NCBI GenBank assembly: GCA_016935935.1
Contig: JAFGPZ010000206.1
Span: forward strand, 1-5,154
Source: Deltaproteobacteria bacterium
Lineage (GTDB): Bacteria > Desulfobacterota > Syntrophia > Syntrophales > UBA2210
Reading direction: 5' to 3'
Length of the DNA stretch: 5,154 nucleotides
Made by a program: the position numbers and the translations under genes. Position 1 is the stretch's first letter, and each line of letters begins with the position of its first letter. The notes beneath the pieces are model-generated. The model made no database searches and was not told the origin of the DNA. It worked only from the letters and a program-made list of their open reading frames with translations. Below, in pieces: positions 1 through 4,897 of this stretch.

Positions 1-363
1 CTCCAGGGAATCTTCAAAGTACTCCGCCTGAGACTTTAGTCCTTCAATCTCCATTTCTTTCGTGTACTGTGGCGGATTATAGGGAAACGCGTAAGGCATA
101 TCGAAAGGAACACCACCGCCCGCGTTTATCGGATAACCATGGAAACCGCGCTGCCATCCTGTGAGGCCGGTGGCGTAAAAACGGTTGCGCCATCCCCTGC
201 CACCGCCGCGGCCATACATGGAACCTCTTCCTAAACCTCCACCAAAACCCCCACCCACCATAGGATTGGCAAACCCAGGCATTGGATATCCTGCACAGTA
301 ACCTGCTGCTCTTCCCGTCATTGGCCCCATTCCCTGTGGACCTCTTCTATCTCCTCCTGGCAT
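1..363 (-). CDS. DUF5320 family protein, N-terminal 121 residues (partial)
   Basis: The frame opens with ATG at 363-361 and stays open to the left edge, so the C-terminus is missing. The start MPGGDRRGPQGMGPMTGRAA followed by GYCAG (Cys23) is the hallmark opening of the DUF5320 family, small proteins of anaerobic bacteria and archaea whose function is not established. Residues 30-60 are very rich in Gly, Arg and Met (GGGFGGGLGRG, YGRGGGRGW) and probably disordered. Residues 85-100 are rich in Pro, Tyr and Phe. From about residue 101 (YTKEMEIEGLKSQAEYFEDS) the sequence becomes charged and helical, the beginning of the C-terminal coiled coil usual for this family. The start is firmly set by a near-ideal ribosome-binding site. 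Genes of this family often lie beside NifX-like and Mrp/NBP35-type ATPase genes, as here with two NifX-like genes upstream; a role with metal or Fe-S cofactors is a guess from that context. Confidence 0.88.
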   Translation of the reverse strand, partial: MPGGDRRGPQGMGPMTGRAAGYCAGYPMPGFANPMVGGGFGGGLGRGSMYGRGGGRGWRNRFYATGLTGWQRGFHGYPINAGGGVPFDMPYAFPYNPPQYTKEMEIEGLKSQAEYFEDSLE

Positions 364-370
364 GATATAT

Positions 371-378
371 ACCTCCTT
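371..378 (-). promoter_or_regulatory. Strong Shine-Dalgarno of the DUF5320 gene
   Basis: AAGGAGGT lies 7 nt before the ATG at 363. It is the best ribosome-binding site in the window. It fixes the start and suggests high expression of the DUF5320 protein. Confidence 0.85.
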
Positions 379-400
379 ATAAGATTTACATTTTTGATAT

Positions 401-434
401 CGAGATTTCCCATAACAGCTTGCGAGAAATTTCC
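401..434 (-). repeat. Imperfect direct repeat in the DUF5320 leader
   Basis: On the minus strand GGAAATTTCTCG (434-423) is followed by GGAAATCTCG (410-401). The right ends of the two copies match and they differ by a two-base deletion. They start about two helical turns apart, which would suit a protein-binding pair between promoter and start codon. It may be fortuitous in AT-rich DNA. Confidence 0.3.
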
Positions 435-449
435 GATTATCTTAAGCTG
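416..449 (-). repeat. Leader inverted repeat CAGCTT...AAGCTG
   Basis: CAGCTT (449-444) and AAGCTG (421-416) could pair as a 6-bp stem with a 22-nt loop. The upstream arm falls near the start point predicted from the sigma-54-like site at 475-460, so the structure would sit at the 5' end of the transcript. The stem is short, so this is a weak call. Confidence 0.25.
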
Positions 450-459
450 CAAAACTAAG

Positions 460-475
460 TACAAGAACTATGCCA
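460..475 (-). promoter_or_regulatory. Candidate sigma-54 (-24/-12) promoter for the DUF5320 gene
   Basis: The minus strand reads TGGCATAGTTCTTGTA. Against the consensus TGGCAC-N5-TTGCA, the -24 element keeps TGGCA including the essential GG. The spacing from GG to the -12 dinucleotide is the required 10 nt. The -12 element is TTGTA instead of TTGCA, so the C of the GC pair is substituted. Transcription would begin near 449 and leave a leader of about 85 nt before the start at 363. A sigma-54 activator is encoded at 3156-1810 and a perfect palindrome lies about 150 bp upstream of the predicted start, both in keeping with this promoter class. The -12 mismatch keeps confidence moderate. Confidence 0.45.
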
Positions 476-592
476 GAATACATTTCGTCTGAATATATAG
501 TTTATTTTATGTATTTCAGATAGTTGCAGACACTCCATAACTTCACGCTCATATAACGAGTCGCCTTAACGCGCTTATTCCCTCTACATCAG

Positions 593-608
593 GTAGCATA
601 TATGCTAC
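593..608. promoter_or_regulatory. Perfect 16-bp palindrome, possible activator site
   Basis: GTAGCATATATGCTAC is a perfect dyad of two 8-bp halves with no spacer. It lies 7 bp beyond the stop of the NifX-like gene at 616 and about 150 bp upstream of the start point predicted for the sigma-54-like promoter at 475-460. That is the usual range for enhancer sites of NtrC-type activators, which bind as dimers to such dyads. On the minus transcript no U-run follows, so it is not a standard intrinsic terminator. It could still be a 3'-end hairpin protecting the NifX-like mRNA. Confidence 0.4.
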
Positions 609-615
609 TAATTCT

Positions 616-984
616 TTATACCCAATGACCCTCAATAGTAGCATCATCCACTTCCTTCAAACTACCTGATTTCCACCTGGAAAGAGCATCATCCGCCTTT
701 TCGGTATCTTTATCGATTATGAATATTCTGATTCCCGCAGCTTTCAGCGCCTTAAATGCATTGGGCCCAACGTTTCCCGTCAGGACAATATCGACTCCAA
801 GATTTGCGATATTCTGCGCTGCCTGAATTCCCGCCCCCTGAAGGGCATTAACATTCTGAGCGTTTGAATGAGCCTCGATCGATCCCGATTCTATGTCCAC
901 AACGACAAACCATTTCGCCCGCCCAAAACTCAAGTCTACCTTTCCTGAAATATCCCTGTCATAGGTTGTAACAGCCACTTTCAT
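616..984 (-). CDS. NifX/NifB-family (dinitrogenase Fe-Mo cofactor domain) protein, 122 aa
   Basis: This is a small stand-alone cofactor-binding domain of the Nitro_FeMo-Co family (NifX, NafY, the NifB C-terminus and MTH1175-like proteins), which have an RNase H-like fold. Visible signatures are MKVAVTT at the N-terminus, SFGRAKWFVVVD (residues 19-30), the central GAGIQAAQNIANLGVDIVLTG (50-70, seen as GAGIQAAQ then GVDIVLTG), NVGPNAFKALKAAGI (71-85) and a terminal EGHWV. Length is normal for the stand-alone domain. There is no cysteine, so any cluster would be bound by other side chains or backbone. The gene starts 4 bp after the stop of the preceding NifX-like gene, with GAAAGGA (1001-995) 10 nt before the ATG, so the two are clearly co-transcribed. 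No nitrogenase genes are visible; in many anaerobes such proteins occur without nitrogen fixation and their cargo is unknown. Confidence 0.9.
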   Translation of the reverse strand: MKVAVTTYDRDISGKVDLSFGRAKWFVVVDIESGSIEAHSNAQNVNALQGAGIQAAQNIANLGVDIVLTGNVGPNAFKALKAAGIRIFIIDKDTEKADDALSRWKSGSLKEVDDATIEGHWV

Positions 985-988
985 AGAT

Positions 989-1405
989 CTATAATCCTTT
1001 CTTTATAGTTCCCTTTCCTCTTGATCGGAAACAGTGTCTCATTCCCCGCCCTTTGAGATCCCACCATGGTGAATGACACCCGGGCAACATAAAGCGTCCA
1101 TCCAACAAACTATCTGAAAGGTAGGCATCAAGCACTTCATCTACAGTACCTCTTAAAAAAGGTATAATCTCTATCCCGGACGTCCTGATCATGTTGTACA
1201 AGGGCCTTGAGATGGCTCCACAGAGGAGGACATCGATCTCAAGTCCCCTTAATCCGGCATCTTTACATGCCGCAGTATTTTTGGGAAGATAGAAAATTTT
1301 ACGGTCTTTTACCCACCCTGAGACGACATATGCAACAAGCAGTCGATCACAGAAGTCAAAAACCGTCGATATGTGATTGCCCCAAACAGATATGGCAATG
1401 TTCAT
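989..1405 (-). CDS. NifX/NifB-family protein with Cys/Arg-rich C-terminal tail, 138 aa
   Basis: A second, divergent member of the dinitrogenase Fe-Mo cofactor-binding family. It shows MNIAISVWGNHISTVFDFCD at the N-terminus (the family's start, with VFD), then CKDAGLRGLEIDVLLCGAIS (residues 47-66), a GI-x-IIPFLRGTVDEVLDAY segment (77-95) and the MLPGC motif ending at Cys110. After the domain comes a 28-residue basic tail (HSPWWDLKGRGMRHCFRSRG and beyond) with another cysteine at 125. Cysteines at 19, 47, 62, 110 and 125 contrast with the cysteine-free neighbour and could ligate metal. The start is preceded by GAGGGAT (1417-1411), 5 nt before the ATG, and the frame is closed by TAG 30 bp upstream with no other ATG between. 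It is the first gene of a two-gene unit with the 122-residue protein, and probably forms a hetero- or homo-oligomer with it; that pairing is inference. Confidence 0.85.
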   Translation of the reverse strand: MNIAISVWGNHISTVFDFCDRLLVAYVVSGWVKDRKIFYLPKNTAACKDAGLRGLEIDVLLCGAISRPLYNMIRTSGIEIIPFLRGTVDEVLDAYLSDSLLDGRFMLPGCHSPWWDLKGRGMRHCFRSRGKGTIKKGL

Positions 1406-1431
1406 GTTACATCCCTCATACCCGCTTCTCT

Positions 1432-1447
1432 ATCAAAAATTGTACCA
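1432..1447 (-). promoter_or_regulatory. Promoter candidate of the NifX-like pair (sigma-54-like or extended -10)
   Basis: The minus strand reads TGGTACAATTTTTGAT. As a sigma-54 site it has TGGTAC at -24 and TTGAT at -12 with the correct 10-nt spacing from GG, but the invariant GC is GA. As a housekeeping site it holds TGGTACAAT, a good extended -10 (TGn plus TACAAT), without a convincing -35. Starts would be near 1421 or 1432 respectively, leaving a short leader that includes the GAGGGAT ribosome-binding site. The second reading leaves a more workable leader length. The sequence alone cannot decide between them. Confidence 0.35.
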
Positions 1448-1531
1448 AAAGAACATTTCATGGAAGCATTAATGTGTATTCCATTTAATTTCAGATATTT
1501 AAGTAAATTTACGGAAAAAAGAAAATGGAAG

Positions 1532-1578
1532 GCATATCTAAATGGTTACGCAACTTCCTCATAAAAGTTGCATATCTA
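1532..1578. repeat. 9-bp direct repeat GCATATCTA, possible binding sites
   Basis: GCATATCTA occurs at 1532-1540 and again at 1570-1578 on the plus strand, 38 bp apart. The second copy lies in GTTGCATATCTAC, which resembles the palindrome at 593-608 (GTAGCATATATGCTAC) with three bases missing and one change. The pair lies roughly 100-150 bp upstream of the NifX-like start, an enhancer-like distance. Shared recognition by the adjacent regulator is speculation. Confidence 0.3.
1550..1571. repeat. 7-bp inverted repeat GCAACTT-N8-AAGTTGC
   Basis: GCAACTT (1550-1556) and AAGTTGC (1565-1571) are perfect inverted arms around an 8-bp spacer. No U-run follows on either strand, so it is not an intrinsic terminator. 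Its symmetry would suit an operator. The right arm overlaps one copy of the GCATATCTA repeat. Confidence 0.35.
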
Positions 1579-1693
1579 CGACCTTCGGAGGTTTCACATT
1601 GGTCATCCGTCGTGATCGTAATAAAGTCTGCAAATCGCGTAGCAGTTAAACCCGTTAGGAAAGCGATAAAGTTTTCGTCAATTCACAATCGTA

Positions 1694-1798
1694 CTAATCG
1701 TAATTTACCAGGGTCACTTCGTCAGACATGGTCGGCGCGATAATGAGCTCCCATAGCGATTTCAGATAATGATTCCAAATCTTTTTCTTCTCTTTCAT
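1694..1798 (-). CDS. Possible small ORF behind the regulator, 34 aa
   Basis: ATG at 1798-1796 lies 11 bp beyond the regulator's stop, with a purine-rich AAGGGAAGG ribosome-binding sequence ending 4 nt before it. The frame runs 34 codons to TAG. The product starts MKEKKKIW, continues with an aromatic and hydrophobic stretch (WNHYLKSLWELIIAPTM) and ends acidic. It has no cysteine or recognisable domain. It could be a genuine small protein co-expressed with the regulator, the intact start of a gene whose remainder (1682-1509) is out of frame, or chance. Confidence 0.25.
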   Translation of the reverse strand: MKEKKKIWNHYLKSLWELIIAPTMSDEVTLVNYD

Positions 1799-1809
1799 TT
1801 GCCTTCCCT

Positions 1810-3156
1810 TCAATGTTTGCCTCTTGATTCTGATTTGGGAATTTTCACACCGAGACCTTTTATTTTTCTGAAGAGCGTGCTTTTATGAATACCGAGGTCT
1901 TTCGATGTCTTCAGCCTGTTCCAGTTGTTTTTGCGAAGCGCGTTAGTAAGAAAAAGGGCCTCCATATCTTTCAGCGTTTCCAGATTAGAATGAGGCGTAT
2001 GCGAAGCGATACCTTGCTTGTAAACCGGCTCAGGAAGATGCTCCCTCTGAATCATTTTCGTTTTGCAAAGGATAAAGGAGCGTTCTATAATGTTCTTCAA
2101 TTCCCTGATATTGCCAGGATAATCATAGGCCATAAGGCACTCTAAGGTTTCATCTGTCATGCCGGAAATTGCTTTATTCTGAATTGAATTATAGCTTCTG
2201 ATGAAATAATTTGCAAGGAGAGGAATGTCCTCTTTTCTTTCACGCAGTGGTGGCAGTTCAAGACGCATGACATTGATCCTGTAATAGAGGTCTTCCCTGA
2301 ATGTTCCTGCCTTCACCAACTGGTCTATATTTTTATTTGTGGCCACAAGGACACGAACGTCGGTGCGTACACTCTCAACTGCCCCAAGGGGTTCATAGGT
2401 CTTTTCCTGGAGAACGCGCAACAAACGCACCTGCAGGGCCGGGGATATGTCACCGATTTCATCCAGAAATATGGTGCCCCGGTGGGCCAGTTTAAAGCGC
2501 CCCGGCTTGTCCCTCTTTGCATCTGTAAAGGCACCCGCCTTATAACCGAAGAGCTCCGATTCAAGCAGTGTGTCCGGCATAGCCCCGCAGTTTACCACGA
2601 CGAAGGGTTTATTTTTTCGAGGACTTACATTGTGGATGGCCCTGGCAAAAAGTTCCTTCCCCGTTCCGCTCTCACCCTCAATAAGAACGGTACTCAGACT
2701 GTTCGCCACGTCAGGAAGTATGGTAAAAAGCTCATGCATCTGGTGGTTTTTGGATATGATATCTTCGTAAGTGTAGCCTCGCTCTATCTCCTTTCGGAGC
2801 TTTTCTATGAGGCTCATATCTCTGAAGGTTTCCACTCCGCCGATGACCCTTCCCTTCTCATCTTTCAGAAGTGCCGTTGAGATGCTGATGGGGACCTGAT
2901 CCCCGGCAGAATTTATTATAAAGACCGTTTTGTCAACAACGGGTATCCCCGTATCCATGGTGTAGCGGAGTGAGCACTCACCTTCACATATATCCGCCCT
3001 TAATACATCTTTGCACTTCTGTCCGATTGCGTCTTGCCTGGGGACACCGGTAATCTTTTCGGCCGATTTATTGAAGGATGTGATGTTCCAGTGGTGATCG
3101 ACGGTAAAGACGCCATCGGTAATAGAATCCAGTATAACATCCCTTTGTTTTATCAT
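1810..3156 (-). CDS. PAS domain sigma-54-dependent transcriptional activator (Fis family), 448 aa
   Basis: A bacterial enhancer-binding protein that would use ATP to remodel sigma-54 RNA polymerase. The N-terminal PAS domain (about residues 5-115) starts RDVILDSITDGVFTVD and holds a cysteine group, Cys48, Cys57 and Cys61 (KCKDVLRADICEGEC), suited to sensing redox or a metal cofactor. There is no receiver domain, so control is probably by direct signal binding. The AAA+ domain (about 135-365) is complete: Walker A GESGTGKE (161-168), sigma-54 contact loop GAFTDA (208-213) in place of GAFTGA, Walker B TIFLDE (228-233), VLVATNKN (269-276), FREDLYYRINV with the arginine finger region (286-296), and YPGNIRELKN (346-355). 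A Fis-type helix-turn-helix ends the protein (about 395-435, NNWNRLKTSKDLGIHKSTLF). The ATG overlaps the stop of an upstream 43-codon frame as ATGA. The only SD-like sequence, AAAGAGGT (3179-3172), is 15 nt away, unusually far. Likely co-transcribed with the Fe-S protein gene upstream; targets are not shown by the sequence. Confidence 0.95.
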   Translation of the reverse strand: MIKQRDVILDSITDGVFTVDHHWNITSFNKSAEKITGVPRQDAIGQKCKDVLRADICEGECSLRYTMDTGIPVVDKTVFIINSAGDQVPISISTALLKDEKGRVIGGVETFRDMSLIEKLRKEIERGYTYEDIISKNHQMHELFTILPDVANSLSTVLIEGESGTGKELFARAIHNVSPRKNKPFVVVNCGAMPDTLLESELFGYKAGAFTDAKRDKPGRFKLAHRGTIFLDEIGDISPALQVRLLRVLQEKTYEPLGAVESVRTDVRVLVATNKNIDQLVKAGTFREDLYYRINVMRLELPPLRERKEDIPLLANYFIRSYNSIQNKAISGMTDETLECLMAYDYPGNIRELKNIIERSFILCKTKMIQREHLPEPVYKQGIASHTPHSNLETLKDMEALFLTNALRKNNWNRLKTSKDLGIHKSTLFRKIKGLGVKIPKSESRGKH

Positions 3157-3284
3157 GGCTTTGGCAATAAAACCTCTTTGATGCTTTTATCAAATATTAA
3201 CGGGCAAAGCAAAACCATCCTCCCCGGCCCTCGGTCATCATGGCCAACATGAAGACCGAAGCAAATGAGAGGTCCCCGTCTCAC
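3153..3284 (-). CDS. Possible overlapping small gene or coupling leader, 43 aa
   Basis: Between the Fe-S protein and the regulator a frame opens with GTG at 3284-3282, overlapping the Fe-S gene's stop as GTGA, and ends with TGA at 3155-3153, overlapping the regulator's ATG as ATGA. These 4-bp overlaps at both ends are the classic pattern of translationally coupled genes. The 43-residue product (MRRGPLICFGLHVGHDDRGP then GRMVLLCPLIFDKSIKEVLL) has two cysteines and a hydrophobic C-terminal half but no family I recognise. No ribosome-binding site precedes the GTG, so it would depend on coupling; an internal ATG (3218) has GGAGG directly abutting it, too close to work well. For uniform base composition a 43-codon run without a stop is expected about one time in eight, so openness alone proves nothing; the double overlap and the regulator's lack of a well-placed SD are the better arguments. 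Confidence 0.35.
   Translation of the reverse strand: MRRGPLICFGLHVGHDDRGPGRMVLLCPLIFDKSIKEVLLPKP
3231..3259 (-). repeat. Strong hairpin between the Fe-S gene and the regulator
   Basis: On the plus strand TCGGTC (3231-3236) pairs with GACCGA (3254-3259) and TCATG (3238-3242) with CATGA (3248-3252), separated by a single 1x1 mismatch and closed by a 5-nt loop. That makes 11 base pairs in all. In the minus transcript the hairpin is followed by GGGCCGGGGAGG, not a U-run, so it is unlikely to terminate. It could stabilise the upstream mRNA, mark a processing site, or modulate how many ribosomes reach the regulator. It lies inside the 43-codon frame. Confidence 0.55.
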
Positions 3285-4897
3285 ATTTCATCGGGCCACT
3301 CTATGAAAGGACCTTCTATGTTAACCATAGCATTGACAATCATATCAACCATCCCTGTATATGCAATACCCGTCTTTTCCCATACATCGTAATACTCGAA
3401 GATATCCCGTATCGATCCCTTGCAGTTGGAGCAGGGAGCACAGACCATTTTACGGATACCTGGGTCTATTACATCCTGAAAGGTATCGAGTATCTGTTTG
3501 AATTTCATGCGGCCCGAAACAGTAATCCGCCAATCGGGAATATTGAGAGAGGACATGATTGCGAATCCGCTCCCCCCGCCACAGCAGTAATTCTTAACGC
3601 CCTGTGGGGACATCTCTCTGAACTTGGGCGCGATCTTCCTGAGTATCTGCCTCTGTGGTTCCACGATTCCCATGAGACGCACCATGTTACAGGGATCGTG
3701 GAGAGTGACGTGAAAGTTGTTTTTTTGAGGATCGAGTTTTATTCTGTCATTTACCACTATATCGGCAAGGATAGGAAGGCAGCTTTCCCTGGGAACATTC
3801 AGATCCTTGTTTAAGACACGATCGGCTATAACAATGAGGGCCTTATGTGCATGACCGCATTCGCCAACTACAATTTTTTTTACCCCCAGATCCTTCGCTA
3901 TCTTCGCATGCTGGACGGCAACACGGGCAAGCTGTGCATCATCGTACCAGACACCGTAATTGACACCATCATAACCCGCAATATCGCTTGATAACGTCCA
4001 GTTCAACCCGGCTTCTTCAAAAATTATGGCAAAGGCTCCGGGATTTTCCGGCCACGACAGAAACTCACCGGCGTTGTGAATCAGGAGTATGTCCGCCCCC
4101 TTCTTGTCAATGGGCATCTTTATCTTTTTCCCCGTCTTCTCTTCCATTTCCTCTTCAAGAAATTCGATAATATCCTTGAAGGCCTGTTTGACCATGCCCG
4201 TAGAAGATCCCTTTTCAAGATGCTGAACAGATCCCTTCTGATGCAGTTCTTCAGGTGCAATCCCCATCTCCTGACTGAAGAGCTTTCGCAGTTCATGGGT
4301 AATGAGGGCATTGTCTACACCTATGGGACAGGTCTGAGTACAGCGTCGGCATATGGTGCATCGATAGGAGAGTTCCGCCAGGCGTGCAACAGTCTTCCAG
4401 TTCAGATCGATGTCGTTTCCCGTAAATTTGGCTAAGGCCTTACCTCCCTTTTTGATGTATTTGTTTATGATTCTGCGGAGTACCTCCGATCTGTATGTGG
4501 GCCGGTAGATTTCATTCTTCCCGCTTGATATATAGATGGGGCAGGCGTCGTTGCATGTCTGACACTTGGCGCAATAATCGAGACTCATCAACAGGGGCAT
4601 GAGAAAGGTCCAGTTGTTTTCTTTGGAAAGGAGTTTCCTGAGCCCTTCGAGAAATTGTCTTACCAGACGATCCTCTTCTTCCTTTGTCTCCGGTTTTGGA
4701 AGCTTCAGTGCAAGAAAACCATCCAGATCGGATTCATATTTTTCCTTCTGATCGTCTGTCAATTTCTTCAAAGGAGGCTGGGCATCAGGCCCGTCGTAGG
4801 GGTAGGGCAAAGGCATCAGATCTTCCGGGTTCAGTTCCGCCAGCTGAATGGACGGATCACTTATATGTTCAATGTTTATTTTATTTTTCTTCTTCAT
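3281..4897 (-). CDS. HdrD/DsrK-like Fe-S oxidoreductase (two 4Fe-4S sites plus CCG domain), 538 aa
   Basis: Cytoplasmic catalytic or electron-transfer subunit of a membrane complex related to HdrDE, DsrMK and Tmc. After about 100 residues of charged, Pro-rich N-terminus come two ferredoxin-type motifs, YCAKCQTCNDACP (Cys109, 112, 115, 119) and CTICRRCTQTCP (Cys180, 183, 186, 190). The C-terminal half is a CCG-type domain: GECGHAHKA (Cys347), HDPCN (Cys403), NYCCGGGSG (Cys438-439) and CAPCSNC (Cys486, 489, 492). In heterodisulfide reductase such residues hold the active-site cluster. Length fits the DsrK/HdrD group. It overlaps the NarI-like gene by 17 bp, with AAGGGAG 6 nt before the ATG, so the pair is one functional unit. 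Bona fide dsrK normally sits in dsrMKJOP; here a regulator follows and no DsrJ-like cytochrome is seen, so I read this as a paralogue with an unknown partner, perhaps a thiol/disulfide carrier. No signal peptide or membrane helix is evident. Confidence 0.9.
   Translation of the reverse strand: MKKKNKINIEHISDPSIQLAELNPEDLMPLPYPYDGPDAQPPLKKLTDDQKEKYESDLDGFLALKLPKPETKEEEDRLVRQFLEGLRKLLSKENNWTFLMPLLMSLDYCAKCQTCNDACPIYISSGKNEIYRPTYRSEVLRRIINKYIKKGGKALAKFTGNDIDLNWKTVARLAELSYRCTICRRCTQTCPIGVDNALITHELRKLFSQEMGIAPEELHQKGSVQHLEKGSSTGMVKQAFKDIIEFLEEEMEEKTGKKIKMPIDKKGADILLIHNAGEFLSWPENPGAFAIIFEEAGLNWTLSSDIAGYDGVNYGVWYDDAQLARVAVQHAKIAKDLGVKKIVVGECGHAHKALIVIADRVLNKDLNVPRESCLPILADIVVNDRIKLDPQKNNFHVTLHDPCNMVRLMGIVEPQRQILRKIAPKFREMSPQGVKNYCCGGGSGFAIMSSLNIPDWRITVSGRMKFKQILDTFQDVIDPGIRKMVCAPCSNCKGSIRDIFEYYDVWEKTGIAYTGMVDMIVNAMVNIEGPFIEWPDEM

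Larger units (their letters stand above)
1509..1682 (-). pseudogene. Unassigned 57-codon open frame, possible gene remnant
   Basis: Between TGA at 1685-1683 and TAA at 1511-1509 the minus strand is open for 57 codons, with balanced codon-like usage over ENFIAFLTGLTATRFADFIT and ITTDDQCETSEGRRYATFMR. There is no ATG, GTG or TTG near its beginning and no ribosome-binding site. It follows the 34-codon ORF at 1798-1694 in a different frame, so the two together could be a frameshifted remnant of one gene of roughly 95 codons starting behind the regulator. I cannot assign a family. A chance open frame is a serious alternative. Confidence 0.2.
1406..1809. other. 404-bp stretch without a recognised gene
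   Basis: This gap separates the regulator (ends 1810) from the NifX-like pair (starts 1405). The part nearest the NifX-like genes (about 1420-1530) is AT-rich with A- and T-runs and holds a promoter candidate at 1447-1432. Further upstream are a 9-bp direct repeat, a 7-bp inverted repeat, a 57-codon minus-strand open frame (1682-1509) and, directly behind the regulator, a 34-codon ORF (1798-1694). No intrinsic terminator for the regulator could be found, so read-through into the NifX-like genes is possible. I recognise no RNA family here. Confidence 0.6.

Noticed and set aside
593..608. Palindrome as an intrinsic terminator of the NifX-like pair
   Set aside because: The stem is AT-rich and no U-run follows on the minus transcript, so standard termination is unlikely.
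1207..1564. Two overlapping plus-strand ORFs (1207-1488 and 1373-1564)
   Set aside because: They lie mostly opposite the well-supported NifX-like gene and its promoter region, and show no family features.
1629..1644. Minus-strand TGCTACGCGATTTGCA as a sigma-54 promoter
   Set aside because: The -12 TTGCA and the spacing fit, but the essential GG at -24 is GC. It would also leave a leader of over 200 nt.
1525..1743. 72-codon plus-strand ORF in the gap
   Set aside because: It has no convincing ribosome-binding site, a biased basic composition and no recognisable domain. It runs against all neighbouring genes, opposite an equally open minus-strand frame. Kept out as a probable chance frame.
2482..2880. 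132-codon plus-strand ORF inside the regulator
   Set aside because: Antisense shadow of the AAA+ domain coding sequence, whose motifs are all intact on the minus strand.
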